A stretch of 64,000 nucleotides of DNA from Perkinsus olseni (GCA_013115135.1 JABANP010000064.1:118951-182950); one strand, 5' to 3'; counted from the first letter of the stretch, positions 39,449-48,827 are shown. Numbers and translations: made by a program. Notes: generated by a model from the sequence alone, not told the origin.

Positions 39449-41480
39449 ATGTCTGAAGAGGTTCAGCCACACTCGCCTCTGAAGGCTTTCGAGGATATTG
39501 ATAATGAGGTCGCTGCTGCCAGTAATGAGGACGTTCCTTTGCGACTGATTTCTGCCCTTGACGAACCTCGGGAGCTGAGGGTCTGCTGCTTTCAGAGAGG
39601 GCGTACCCGGTTGACCACTTCCGTCTGCTGGTCGTACTCGAGAAGTCCCTCCGAATGAGACGGGCAGCTTTGCCTGATTCTCATCCCGAGGTGAGGTCCT
39701 CACATCAGCACTACTTTCTAGATGTACTCAGGTTATGGCGGCCATGCGAGACCTCTGCCTTGAGTGCAACACGGCCGTCCAGGCTTGGATGCGCGGTACC
39801 TGCGGCTACTGCAGTACCACTTTGGAATGCCTATCAAGCTCCTCAGGCGCCAATAGCTCCGCCCGACAGTCCCTACAGGTCCTTTGCGGACGTACTTGAA
39901 CGTGCTGAAGATCTTAGTGAAGCACTAGGCACACTCCGGGAACGCAGTCTGACGTAGTGAAGGGTCCACTTGTGGTCATATCAAGGATGCCTGCAGGTAC
40001 AACACTGTCGGGTTGTACTGCCGAGCCTGTGGAAAGCTGCGCACTGCATTGAAGTAGCCTACTGGGTCGCTCTCCATCTGTCGCTGTCTTGTTTCAGGTA
40101 CTTCGAGAAGGCTCTGGCATTAGAGTACCCGGACCAGGAGGCCCGCACACGGTTGAATTTATCGGCAACTCAATCGCGGTTGGGAAAGTACGCCAGGAGG
40201 TGCTGCGGGTCACTAGCGAAACGACGATGTGTATCAGGCACCTTGAGGCCATGTTGTATGCCTCTGAGGCCGCCATCAAGCTCTATGAGACCATCACGAG
40301 GGACCTGCATGCGAAGCAAGCATATGAAAACAAGGATAACAGAGTGAAGACAGGAGCACGGTCGATTCCCAGCAGCATAATAGAGCTCCCAGTACAGCAC
40401 GAGTCTTGATTGGAGTTAAGGACAGATTTTTAATAGGTACACGGCTCGAGTGTGGCAGGGAACGATGATGCTAGTGCAACGGCGGAGGGGCAGGCTGAGG
40501 GATCCTCTGTAGCATTGTCGCCTGCTACGCGAAACGCTGGTGCGGTCCTGAACTCGGCTTCAGACTTCTTTCGAGGACGGTCCCCGAGCATCATCATCAT
40601 CGGACTTCCGTGAGCGCGTTGTCCTTCTGTGTACGGCATATCAGCATATGGCGGTTGAGTATGAGTAAGGCGTCACCGTTGGCGTCAACTCATGGGTGGC
40701 CGCAGGTATACGGGCAACGCCTCCGCAGCGATCAACTGCTACGAGCAGGGACTGAGGCTGATCGCTGAGTGAGCAGCTTCACGTTGTGGACCGTGTGCAA
40801 TAGACGGCCTCTCCTGAGTTTCGAGAGCGCACCCAGGATGGTCACTTACACGTTGAATTCAATTCTGGGAGCTCCTCTTGGAATTCTTGAGAGGTCTATT
40901 AGCACTCCCAAACATTCTGTTATATCTTTTTCGAGGCATCTCGAAGAGGACTCGACCGACCCGCACTCTCTGGCAGCCATCATGCGTAAGGGGATGGAAT
41001 CGGTGCAGCGTGGCTTGGATGCGCGGAGAACGGGTGGGATGGATGATGATCTGCCGATCGAGGATTCTTCCCTTTGTGGAGGTGCTCGAGGGAGTATCAA
41101 TGAGGACGACAAGGAGAGGAGCCTTCGTAAAGTTTACGCTGCTCGATCCAGCAGTGCAGTAAGTCGCGACCTTCGACGGCAGAGGCACCGTGGACCTTTC
41201 AGAGCGGCTATCCAAGGCTGCTGTCGCCTGCAAGCCATGGACATGAATTACAGACACGTTGATGATGCTCATGCAGCGTCTCAGTTACAGTGTTTGGTTA
41301 TCGGTCAATCCCCCTCCCTCAGAGATACTTGAACACAATTCCGTTGCCCCTGGTGGACATCTTGGGCTCATACCATCACATCAGTGCAGGACTTGTTCTA
41401 TCTCGCACTCTATGACACAGCCTACTGTGAGTCCGAGTAGGCCTCCTTGGAGCCTCTTCAAAGATTCTGAGCGTAGATGA
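39449..41480 (+). CDS. TPR-type repeat protein, multi-exon, 3' end not fixed
   Basis: Starts at ATG 39449 (MSEEVQPHSPLKAFEDIDNE). Exon pieces contain helix pairs of tetratricopeptide type: FRLLVVLEKSLRMRRAALPD (ends at a GTGAGG donor), VGLYCRACGKLRTALK joined to YFEKALALEYPDQEARTRLN and LSATQSRLGKYA, HLEAMLYASEAAIKLYETIT, and YTGNASAAINCYEQGLRLIA. Such repeats bind partner proteins; no partner is indicated. Around 40190 the frame changes within one exon by a net -1, either from a small missed intron or a lesion. A later piece (40769-41160) is Ser/Asp-rich. The last exon is uncertain. Confidence 0.6.
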
Positions 41481-42238
41481 GACCAGTACTTGGTTTACGG
41501 GCAAGACTGTCGCTCATTCTCACCATCAGTGTCTTTCTTCCGGACTATAATCCGCTGAGAAACACAGTTTTCTTGATCTTTCTGTTCATCGAAAATGCGG
41601 AAACTGCGAAGACCCATCCGTGCCGCATCTTCTTGGTTATACTCCCAATTGCGGGTGTAGACGTTCCTGAGACGCCGCATGTTGTGAGAGAGTACTGTCC
41701 GGCAATGGCTGCCGCAGGGGCCCTTGGCAAGACCAGGAGCCCCATCCTTCATTACTCCCTCATCCACTCTTCAACAGCCTGTGTCGAGACGCACCTTTGT
41801 AGGTCCTCCGCAGCGCTGGGAAGAGAGGCTCACCCGGAGTCTGAGAACCATTTGCATTACCAACTCCTGTCAACCGTGTAATCTCTGGTCCACACGCAGC
41901 GGTTGTTGGTCCTAGCTGCCGGTTTCTGTTGCCCGCCAGCGCTCGCATAGAGGGGATTCGACTCAACGTTGCTCACGGGTCGGCGATTGAGCCCGGATGA
42001 ATTGTACCTAGAGTAGGGTTAAAGGGACACGAGAAGTACTGGGTCAGACACCCGACGAGCTCGAGAACACACGGCTATGGTGCCTGAGGCAGTATCAGGG
42101 AGAGAACAAGAGAAGCCTTACTCGAGGGCCCACAACTCCCTGTCTCCAATCTTCAAGTACGACCCTGGCAGCAGCCTCCTCCCTTTACCTCGCCGAATAG
42201 GTATGCCATCCACTGAAGTACCTTCCACGGGCTCTATG

Positions 42239-42598
42239 CTACTTGTTGCTGTAGGATGACGGGATCGCCATAGCAACAACAGTTTTATTTGCCCGCTCGA
42301 TCTGATATTGACCAGATGCCCGATAAAGATTCGCTACAGTACCGTCTACGATTCTAACTGCAAACGATGGCTGTAGCCGAGCATGCACGTGACTGGTGAG
42401 ATGGCGAAACACACCTGAGTAACTTCCCTCGTCAAAGGCGACCACTCTGTAGCTCTTGCCGTTCATTTCCGGGATATCCCACACTTCAATGCGACAGTGT
42501 ATCTGCCAATCAGTTACATCCGGTGTATCATTCTGACAATCGAACTCTACCCGGCTGACATCCGGCGCGCTCAGCACCAAGTCGAGATTCCGTCGCAA
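42239..42598 (-). CDS. Unknown protein, perkinsid family member, terminal exon
   Basis: Minus-strand frame of 119 codons: DVTDWQIHCRIEVWDIPEMN, SYRVVAFDEGSYSGVFRHLT, SHVHARLQPSFAVRIVDGTV, stop at 42239. It resembles weakly the terminal piece at 47.03-47.3 kb (LRAVTFIGSTWRTDGDPTWD, FTLRASVYDPAKSISIF). The two flank the tRNA-Pro array in the same orientation. Upstream exons between 42.6 and 43.1 kb are not evident. No known domain recognised. Confidence 0.45.
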   Translation of the reverse strand: MRRNLDLVLSAPDVSRVEFDCQNDTPDVTDWQIHCRIEVWDIPEMNGKSYRVVAFDEGSYSGVFRHLTSHVHARLQPSFAVRIVDGTVANLYRASGQYQIERANKTVVAMAIPSSYSNK

Positions 42599-43164
42599 TC
42601 TTGAAGATGACCGACCTGAGGTCTCGCCATGTCACTCAGCATAGACTTTAGCCTATTCTATCGCGCTGTCAAGCGGAGATTTGTCGTGAAAATCTCCAAC
42701 TTGGCGGGAAGAAGATCCTATCTGTGCTTCAGAGCTTCCAAATCGGAAGCCAACAGCCAGCATACTAGAACTAGTACGTGATATTTTCGGAGGGCTATGG
42801 CAGGTGCATCATGAACCCGCCGTAGATCTGAGAAGAAGCCCTGAAGTACCCTTCAAGAAAACCCTGAATAGTCGACATCGTCGGCCGTGCTGTATTGTGG
42901 TATGATCTGTTCTGGAATCATGCGAGCCTACTGCTTGACGCGGGTCTAGTAACCTAACTCGGATTACGCGTGAGGCTAGAGCGCGAAAGTCTAAAACGCG
43001 TGTGGCAGGATGAGGGAATTTCACAAGGAGAACATGGCAAAGTGTTGCGAAACACATAGCAGTAGGTCATCTAATTCCTCTCTCCGACTTGTCTTCCAGG
43101 GAAGAGACGCATACGAGGAGTGCCACCTACCCTAAGAAGTTTTTAGTAAGAACTAATTTATCCG

Positions 43165-43228
43165 CGGGTGTGGTCTAGTGATATGATTCGAGTGCGAGAG
43201 ATCCTGAGTTCAGTTCTCTGCACAGCCC
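43165..43228 (+). pseudogene. Decayed tRNA-Pro copy at the left end of the array
   Basis: It keeps GTGTGGTCTAGTG (A-box region) and the T-arm/3' end TTCTCTGCACAGCCCC but lacks the anticodon loop; about seven bases are missing between ATGATTC and GTGCGAG. It therefore cannot fold as a tRNA. Confidence 0.75.
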
Positions 43229-43344
43229 CATTTAATCCACCTTATTTCCATGTCCTGCTAGGATACGACGGATCGAGAAAATCTCAGCTGTGCCCGATGA
43301 CTAACCGCCTCCCACAAACTCGCTTTGACAACCGCTGGTTTCAT

Positions 43345-43416
43345 GGCTGTGTGGTCTAGTGGTATGATACTCGCTTAGGGTGCGAGAGGTCCCGAGTTCT
43401 ATTCTCGGCACAGCCC
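43345..43416 (+). tRNA. tRNA-Pro (AGG)
   Basis: Acceptor GGCTGTG pairs with CACAGCC; the loop TTAGGGT sits between CTCGC and GCGAG, giving anticodon AGG (read as inosine for CCU/CCC). The T-loop reads TTCTATT instead of TTCAATT, losing conserved A58, so function is less sure than for its neighbours. Confidence 0.85.
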
Positions 43417-43531
43417 CATCTAAGCGGCCCTTTCTCCATATTCTGGTAAAATACGACGGGTCGGGGAAATTTACCTGCGCCCGACGACGGAACGCCTCCC
43501 TCAAACTCGCTCCGGTACCAACTTAGTTCAC

Positions 43532-43603
43532 GGCTGTGTGGTCTAGTGGTATGATTTTCGCTTAGGGTGCGAGAGGTCCCGAGTTCATTTCTCGGCACAG
43601 CCC
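43532..43603 (+). tRNA. tRNA-Pro (AGG)
   Basis: Same fold and anticodon as the consensus unit. Differences: TTTCGC in the anticodon stem (T replaces C) and TTCATTT in the T-loop. Confidence 0.87.
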
Positions 43604-43719
43604 CATCTAAGCGACCCTTTCTCCGTATTCTGGTAAAATACGAGGCTTCGGGAAAAATTTTCCTGTGCCGGACGACGGAACGCCTCCCTCAAACTCGCTC
43701 TGGTACCAACTTTGTTTAC

Positions 43720-43791
43720 GGCTGTGTGGTCTAGTGGTATGATTCTCGCTTAGGGTGCGAGAGGTCCCGAGTTCAATTCTCGGCACAGCCC
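43720..43791 (+). tRNA. tRNA-Pro (AGG)
   Basis: Consensus copy: all stems are complementary, A-box TGGTCTAGTGG and B-box GAGTTCAATTC intact, loop TTAGGGT. Confidence 0.95.
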
Positions 43792-43907
43792 CATCTGAGC
43801 GACCCTTTCTCCATATTCTGGCAAAATACGACGCTTCGGGAAAAATTTTCCTGTGCCGGACGACCAAATGCCTCCCCCAAACTCGGTCTGGTACAAACTT
43901 CGTTCAC

Positions 43908-43979
43908 GGCTGTGTGGTCTAGTGGTATGATTCTCGCTTAGGGTGCGAGAGGTCCCGAGTTCAATTCTCGGCACAGCCC
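43908..43979 (+). tRNA. tRNA-Pro (AGG)
   Basis: Identical to the consensus copy; intact acceptor, anticodon and T stems. Confidence 0.95.
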
Positions 43980-44095
43980 CATCTAAGCGACCCTTCCTCC
44001 ATATTCTGGTGAAATACGACGGTTCGGAAAAAATTTTCCTGTGCCGGACGACCAAACGCCTCCCCCAAACTCGGTCTGGTAGCACCTTCCTTCAT

Positions 44096-44167
44096 GGCTG
44101 TGTGGTCTAGTGGTATGATTCTCGCTTAGGGTGCGAGAGGTCCCGAGTTCAATTCTCGGCACAGCCC
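44096..44167 (+). tRNA. tRNA-Pro (AGG)
   Basis: Identical to the consensus copy. Confidence 0.95.
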
Positions 44168-44283
44168 CATCTAAGCGACCCTTACTCCGTATTCTGGTAA
44201 AATACGACGCTTCGGGAAAAATTTTCCTGTGCCGGACGACCAAACGCCTCCCTCAAACTCGCTCTGGTACCAACTTTGTTCAC

Positions 44284-44355
44284 GGCTGTGTGGTCTAGTG
44301 GTATAATTCTCGCTTGGGGTGCGAGAGGTCCCGAGTTCAATTTTCGGCACAGCCC
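44284..44355 (+). tRNA. tRNA-Pro (GGG)
   Basis: The loop is TTGGGGT, so the anticodon is GGG. Also GTATAAT instead of GTATGAT in the D arm and TTTTCGG in the T stem (one G-T pair). It folds well. GGG is normally avoided for tRNA-Pro in eukaryotes. Confidence 0.85.
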
Positions 44356-44471
44356 CATCTAAGCGACCCTTCCTCCATATTCTGGTAAAATACGACGGGT
44401 CGGGGAAAATTTACCTGCGCCCGACGACGGAACGCCTCCCTCAAAGTCGCTCTGCTACCAACTTTGTTCAT

Positions 44472-44543
44472 GGCTGTGCGGTCTAGTGGTATGATTCTCG
44501 TTTAGGGTGCGAGAGGTCCCGAGATCAATTCTCGGCACAGCCC
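44472..44543 (+). tRNA. tRNA-Pro (AGG), mutated B-box
   Basis: Loop TTAGGGT is kept. The B-box reads GAGATCAATTC (T54 to A) and the anticodon stem has one G-T pair; TGTGCGG replaces TGTGTGG. It is possibly inactive because T54 is near-universal. Confidence 0.8.
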
Positions 44544-44659
44544 CATCTAAGCGACCCTTTCTCCATATTCTGGTAAAATACGACGCTTCGGGAAAAATTT
44601 TCCTGTGCCGGACGACCAAATGCCTCCCCCAAACTCGGTCTGGTAGCACCTTTCTTCAT

Positions 44660-44731
44660 GGCTGTGTGGTCTAGTGGTATGATTCTCGCTTAGGGTGCGA
44701 GAGGTCCCGAGTTCAATTCCCGGCACAGCCC
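44660..44731 (+). tRNA. tRNA-Pro (AGG)
   Basis: Consensus apart from TTCCCGG in the T-arm (one base). Confidence 0.93.
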
Positions 44732-44847
44732 CATCTAAGCGACCCTTACTCCGTATTCTGGTAAAATACGACGCTTCGGGAAAAATTTTCCTGTGCCGGA
44801 CGACCAAACGCCTCCCTCAAACTCGCTCTGGTACCAACTTTGTTCAC

Positions 44848-44919
44848 GGCTGTGTGGTCTAGTGGTATAATTATCGCTTGGGGTGCGAGAGGTCCCGAGT
44901 TCAATTTTCGGCGCAGCCC
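44848..44919 (+). tRNA. tRNA-Pro (GGG)
   Basis: Second GGG copy (loop TTGGGGT), clearly related to the one at 44284 through GTATAAT and TTTTCGG. It also has an A-G mismatch closing the anticodon stem (ATCGC/GCGAG) and a G-T pair in the acceptor (CGCAGCC). Confidence 0.8.
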
Positions 44920-45035
44920 CATCTAAGCGACCCTTCCTCCATATTCTGGTAAAATACGACGGGTCGGGGAAAATTTACCTGTGCCCGACGACGGAACGCC
45001 TCCCTCAAAGTCGCTCTGCTACCAACTTCGTTCAC

Positions 45036-45107
45036 GGCTGTGTGGTCTAGTGGTATGATTCTCGCTTAGGGTGCGAGAGGTCCCGAGTTCAATTCTCGGC
45101 ACAGCCC
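45036..45107 (+). tRNA. tRNA-Pro (AGG)
   Basis: Identical to the consensus copy. Confidence 0.95.
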
Positions 45108-45223
45108 CATCTAAGCGACCCTTACTCCATATTCTGGTGAAATACGACGGTTCGGAAAAAATTTTCCTGTGCCGGACGACCAAACGCCTCCCCCAAACTC
45201 GGTCTGGTAGCACCTTTCTTCAT

Positions 45224-45295
45224 GGCTGTGTGGTCTAGTGGTATGATTCTCGCTTAGGGTGCGAGAGGTCCCGAGTTCAATTCTCGGCACAGCCC
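45224..45295 (+). tRNA. tRNA-Pro (AGG)
   Basis: Consensus copy; last unit before the first ~430-bp interruption of the array. Confidence 0.95.
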
Positions 45296-45314
45296 CATCT
45301 AAGCGACCCTTACT

Positions 45315-45700
45315 CCATATTCGGAAGAACAAGGAGTGTTCTGCAGTACAACAGCAATGCGCATGATGGAAGTTGCACGTGTACGGGCGAGCGAGATATC
45401 GATCGGATAGCGGCGGCAATCCAGTTGGCATATACGGTTGCGTTACCGTTGGTAATAATAGTCATCGTCCGTCAGTTGTTTGCTCTCTCCAGGCGCCATT
45501 GCCGAAGCTGAGTTCAACCCGCCCACTACCACCCGGGGAGTAGGTCCCACCGAGTGTTACAAGATTGCAAGGGTCCAAGCGGGACCGAGATAGTTTCTGG
45601 CAATGCAACACTCGGAGGGTGCATGTCTCTGATCGCCAGGGCGGGATGAATTGCGTTAGCAATTTAGTTTGGGTGGGACACCGAAGAGCAGCGGCAGTTG
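45315..45700. repeat. Non-array segment inserted in the tRNA array, copy 1
   Basis: About 430 bases unrelated to the 188-bp unit, starting with GGAAGAACAAGGAGTGTTC and ending before ACTGGTAAAATACGACGGG. It recurs at 46274 with only a few differences and an offset of 959 bases. It has a conserved 66-codon minus-strand frame, but I see no recognisable protein or RNA. Confidence 0.8.
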
Positions 45701-45792
45701 TACTGGTAAAATACGACGGGTCGGGGAAAATTTACCTGCGCCCGACGACGGAACGCCTCCCTCGAACTCGCTCTGGTACCAACTTTGTTCAC

Positions 45793-45878
45793 GGCTGTGT
45801 GGTCTAGTGGTATGATTCTCGCTTAGGGACCCTAAGTATGGGTGCGAGAGATCCCGAGTTCAATTCTCGGCACAGCCC
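45793..45878 (+). tRNA. tRNA-Pro (AGG) with a 14-nt intron-like insertion
   Basis: Identical to the consensus except one T-arm-side change and the insertion ACCCTAAGTATGGG placed after CTTAGGG, that is between positions 37 and 38, the canonical nuclear tRNA intron site. The insert's CCCTAAG is perfectly complementary to the anticodon-loop CTTAGGG, as in typical pre-tRNA introns. Removing it restores a normal tRNA. It is the only member of the array with this insertion. Confidence 0.85.
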
Positions 45879-45994
45879 CATCTAAGCGACCCTTTCTCCA
45901 TATTCTGGTAAAATACGACGCTTCGGGAAAAATTTTCCTGTACCGGACGACCAAATGCCTCCCCCAAACTCGGTCTGGTACAAACTTTGTTCAC

Positions 45995-46066
45995 GGCTGT
46001 GTGGTCTAGTGGTATGATTCTCGCTTAGGGTGCGAGAGGTCCCGAGTTCAATTCTCGGCACAGCCC
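45995..46066 (+). tRNA. tRNA-Pro (AGG)
   Basis: Identical to the consensus copy. Confidence 0.95.
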
Positions 46067-46182
46067 CATCTAAGCGACCCTTCCTCCATATTCTGGTAAA
46101 ATACGACGGTTCGGAAAAAATTTTCCTGTGCCGGACGACCAAACGCCTCCCCCAAACTCGGTCTGGTAGCACCTTTGTTCAT

Positions 46183-46254
46183 GGCTGTGTGGTCTAGTGG
46201 TATGATTCTCGCTTAGGATGCCAGAGGTCCCGAGTTCAATTCTCGGCACAGCCC
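46183..46254 (+). tRNA. tRNA-Pro (AGG), imperfect anticodon stem
   Basis: The loop reads TTAGGAT and the 3' half of the stem GCCAG, leaving a C-C mismatch against CTCGC. Anticodon AGG is unchanged. Possibly a weak or dying copy. Confidence 0.75.
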
Positions 46255-46273
46255 CATCTAAGCGACCCTTACT

Positions 46274-46659
46274 CCATATTCGGAAGAACAAGAAGTGTTC
46301 TGCAGTACAACAGCAATGCGCATGATGGAAGTTGCACGTGTACGGGCGAGCGAGATATCGATCGGATAGCGGCGGCAATCCAGTTGGCATATACGGTTGG
46401 GTTACCGTTGGTAATAATAGTCATCGTCCGTCAGTTGTTTGCTCTCTCCAGGCGCCATTGCCGAAGCAGAGTTCAACCCGCCCACTACCACCCGGGGAGT
46501 AGGTCCCACCGAGTGTTACAAGATTGCAAGGGTCCAAGCGGGACCGAGATAGTTTCTGGCAATGCAACACTCGGAGGGTGCATGTCTCTGATCGCCAGGG
46601 CGGGATGAATTGCGTTAGCAATTTAGTTTGGGTGGGACACCGAAGAGCAGCGGCAGTTG
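46274..46659. repeat. Non-array segment inserted in the tRNA array, copy 2
   Basis: Duplicate of 45315-45700, nearly identical. The duplicated block includes the tRNA units between the two copies, so a ~959-bp segment was duplicated as a whole. Confidence 0.8.
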
Positions 46660-46751
46660 TACTGGTAAAATACGACGGGTCGGGGAAAATTTACCTGCGC
46701 CCGACGACGGAACGCCTCCCTCAAACTCGCTCTGGTACCAACTTTGTTCAC

Positions 46752-46829
46752 GGCTGTGTGGTCTAGTGGTATGATTCTCGCTTAGGGTGCGAGAGCGAGA
46801 GGTCCCGAGTTCAATTCTCGGCACAGCCC
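46752..46829 (+). tRNA. tRNA-Pro (AGG) with a 6-nt duplication, probably non-functional
   Basis: GCGAGA is duplicated after the anticodon loop (GTGCGAGAGCGAGAGG), lengthening the region between anticodon stem and variable loop by six bases. A normal stem can still form with either copy, leaving an enlarged variable region. The rest is consensus. Confidence 0.65.
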
Positions 46830-46926
46830 CATCTAAGCGACCCTTCCTCCAAAAAAAACAAAAAAATAAGTTGAAAAGCCAGTTCTTGTTGAAACACCCG
46901 TCATCTATTTTTCGGACAAAAAGAGC

Positions 46927-46997
46927 TCACATGTGGTCTACGGGTCAGAATTTCGCTAAGACGGCGAGAGGTCCCGAGTTTAGTTGTTGCCACGTAG
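46927..46997 (+). pseudogene. Decayed tRNA-Pro copy at the right end of the array
   Basis: It retains TGTGGTCTA, CGCTAAGACGGCGAGAGG and GTCCCGAGTTTAG, with a destroyed anticodon loop and mismatched acceptor (CACATGT/CCACGTA). It marks the array's right boundary. Confidence 0.65.
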
Positions 46998-47032
46998 GGT
47001 AGGGGGACGGAATACACTAGGGCAGGAGGCGT

Positions 47033-48347
47033 CTATGCTAAGCAAGCCACGAAGCGGATCTTCAGCACATCCGATATAAAAATCGAGATGGACTTGGCAG
47101 GGTCATATACGCTTGCTCTCAGCGTAAACCGATTCCCAAAATTTTCTGCAAGATGGACGCAACTGATTAATACACTATCCCAGGTGGGGTCCCCATCTGT
47201 CCTCCACGTACTACCTATAAAAGTGACTGCCCGCAGCCTGTGAGTCTCAGACGGGCTCGAAATACTCCGTAGGATGAATGGGACCGGAATAGATGGTATC
47301 GGGTCCAAGATGTCTAAGGCGGAGATATCATACCTGCAGCCCGTAAGAAATCAGATTGATCGCAGTTAATGAACTAAGCACAGTCCGATCCTACCCACTA
47401 CTGATAACCTCTGCCTTTTCAACTGGATGGTGGAGGTCCCCCTACACCACAAGACCCTCAGGACAGCGAGTGCGATTTGTCACGGCCTACCGGAATGCAC
47501 ATAGCTTCTCTTTCACCTCGGACATTTGCCTCGCAGAAGGGCACTTCGCGTTCAACACTCGAATTCTTGTTTGCGCTCGAAATGATAACCTCGGTTGCAG
47601 TGATTCTCCTTTGCCGCGTCAGAATGGCAACACGTGATTCGCGCGACGAGAGGCATACTGGTCCGCGTTCTAAGAAACCTACCTCGATCCCGACCACGAA
47701 CGTATTCCGCTCCTTCGCAGTCGGAAAGATGAAGCAGATCGGAGACCGTACCGAGGTGGCCTTCGAATGTTGACCTGAGTTAGAAAAGGGCTGCAACGGT
47801 CTGCAACTTGAGAAATGCACACCTACCATCTGCATTAAACCGAAGGACGGCAGAAATCTCGGCTTGGCGGTTCTCGTCATTTACGCAGAAGCAATCATCC
47901 GACGTTTCGATGGACACCAGTGACCCATTCCACAGCTTCAATCGCTCGCCTGTTCTTTCTACGCGGATTATCTACGAAAATGAATTCGCCTGTGAATTCC
48001 CAATTATCGGCCCTTTCTGGTTTACCAGTCCTAGAAGGTCATGCTGTAGAGTACAGGTGGCGAGTTCATCACCACTTGCGTCTACGAACTGCGCTGGCAT
48101 CCTGAAGTGGATGAACCGAAGCGGTAACGACCGTTGATTGTTGACGTCGACTCTACCATGCAGAGTATAGGTCCGCAAACTCCTCGAATCTATCACGGAT
48201 GACTTGGCTGAGGTTAGACCCGGCCACAATGTCCTCCTGAGCGAGAACATTGCGAGAGAAACACTCACGAAATGTCCTGATGCGCAGGACACGATGAAAT
48301 TGATCGTGGCGGAATACGGAACGAGTGGCTGCAGCAGCCTGTCTCAA
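47033..48347 (-). CDS. Unknown protein, perkinsid family member, partial multi-exon model
   Basis: Minus-strand pieces: an N-terminal basic stretch (HDQFHRVLRIRTFRECFSRN) near 48300; LHGRVDVNNQRSLPLRFIHF then RMPAQFVDASGDELATCTLQ at about 48150-48000; FVDNPRRKNRRAIEAVEWVT at about 47975-47915 ending near a GTGTCC donor; KERNTFVVGIEVGFLERGPV near 47700; and a final LRAVTFIGSTWRTDGDPTWD exon with stop at 47033. Blocks are shared weakly with 15853-16460 and 42239-42598. Function unknown. Confidence 0.45.
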
Positions 48348-48570
48348 TTTCCACTCTTGTTAGTGTTCAGAAGCAACCCAAGTCGCGCTGAACCTAAGAT
48401 TCCCCGTAGCGATTCATGCCTTGCCATCGGTTGTACTCAAAGCGACGGGATCGTCATTGTACAAGAACGAGGTTCCATTCAAACTCTCAGCAATTTGCAC
48501 AGTCCTTCAATTAATCGGGCCCACGTTAAAGCCAGTGAGAGGCTCATGGATCTCAGATATGATCGGGGTG

Positions 48571-48735
48571 TTCAGAGAACCTATTCTGAAATTCAGAATA
48601 GATTCCAGAATGCAAAACACCAAAATCGCGTTCAGAGAACTGGCCCCGAAATGCATTCTGGAAAGTGTTCCAGAATGGATTCCGAACGCGTTCAGTAGAC
48701 TCAAGATTGTATTCCGAAACGTATTCCAGAAGGCG
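48571..48735. repeat. Array of TTCYRGA/ATTCCGAA words about 11-12 bp apart
   Basis: TTCAGA, TTCTGA, TTCCAG and TTCCGA words begin at 48571, 48583, 48592, 48603, 48631, 48656, 48668, 48680, 48691, 48712 and 48724. Many steps are 9-12 bases, near one helical turn. Many are partly self-complementary (ATTCTGAAATTCAGAAT). No coding signal. Confidence 0.5.
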
Positions 48736-48827
48736 AAATTTGGGTATGAGAAAATCGTTTTCTGAGCGAATATTTTACGGCGCGTAGCTTTTCGTGGCGC
48801 GTGAACGTTCTCCCCGACTTCATGATC

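Larger units (their letters stand above)
43233..46840 (+). repeat. Tandem array, 188-bp unit (72-nt tRNA-Pro gene plus 116-bp spacer)
   Basis: tRNA starts fall at 43345, 43532, 43720, 43908, 44096, 44284, 44472, 44660, 44848, 45036 and 45224, an almost invariant step of 188. Two longer gaps follow, each filled by the same ~430-bp non-array segment. The spacer carries GGAAAAATTTTCC (a perfect dyad) in many units and the border CATCTAAGCGACCC right after each gene. Spacers fall into at least two alternating sequence types (CGCTTCGGGAAAAATTTTCC and GGGTCGGGGAAAATTTACC), which suggests amplification of multi-unit blocks. Confidence 0.95.

Noticed and set aside
45315..45700. 5S rRNA, SRP RNA, U-snRNA or spliced-leader gene in the tRNA-array insert
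   Set aside because: None of the hallmark sequences of these RNAs that I know is present.
43301..46175. Many repeated 60-110-codon minus-strand frames over the tRNA array
   Set aside because: They are translations of the tRNA genes and spacers in reverse; repetition comes from the array, not from a protein family.
43233..46840. CRISPR-like array (regular spacing of repeats and spacers)
   Set aside because: The repeated part is a full tRNA gene and the spacers are also repeated sequence, not unique; the genome is eukaryotic.
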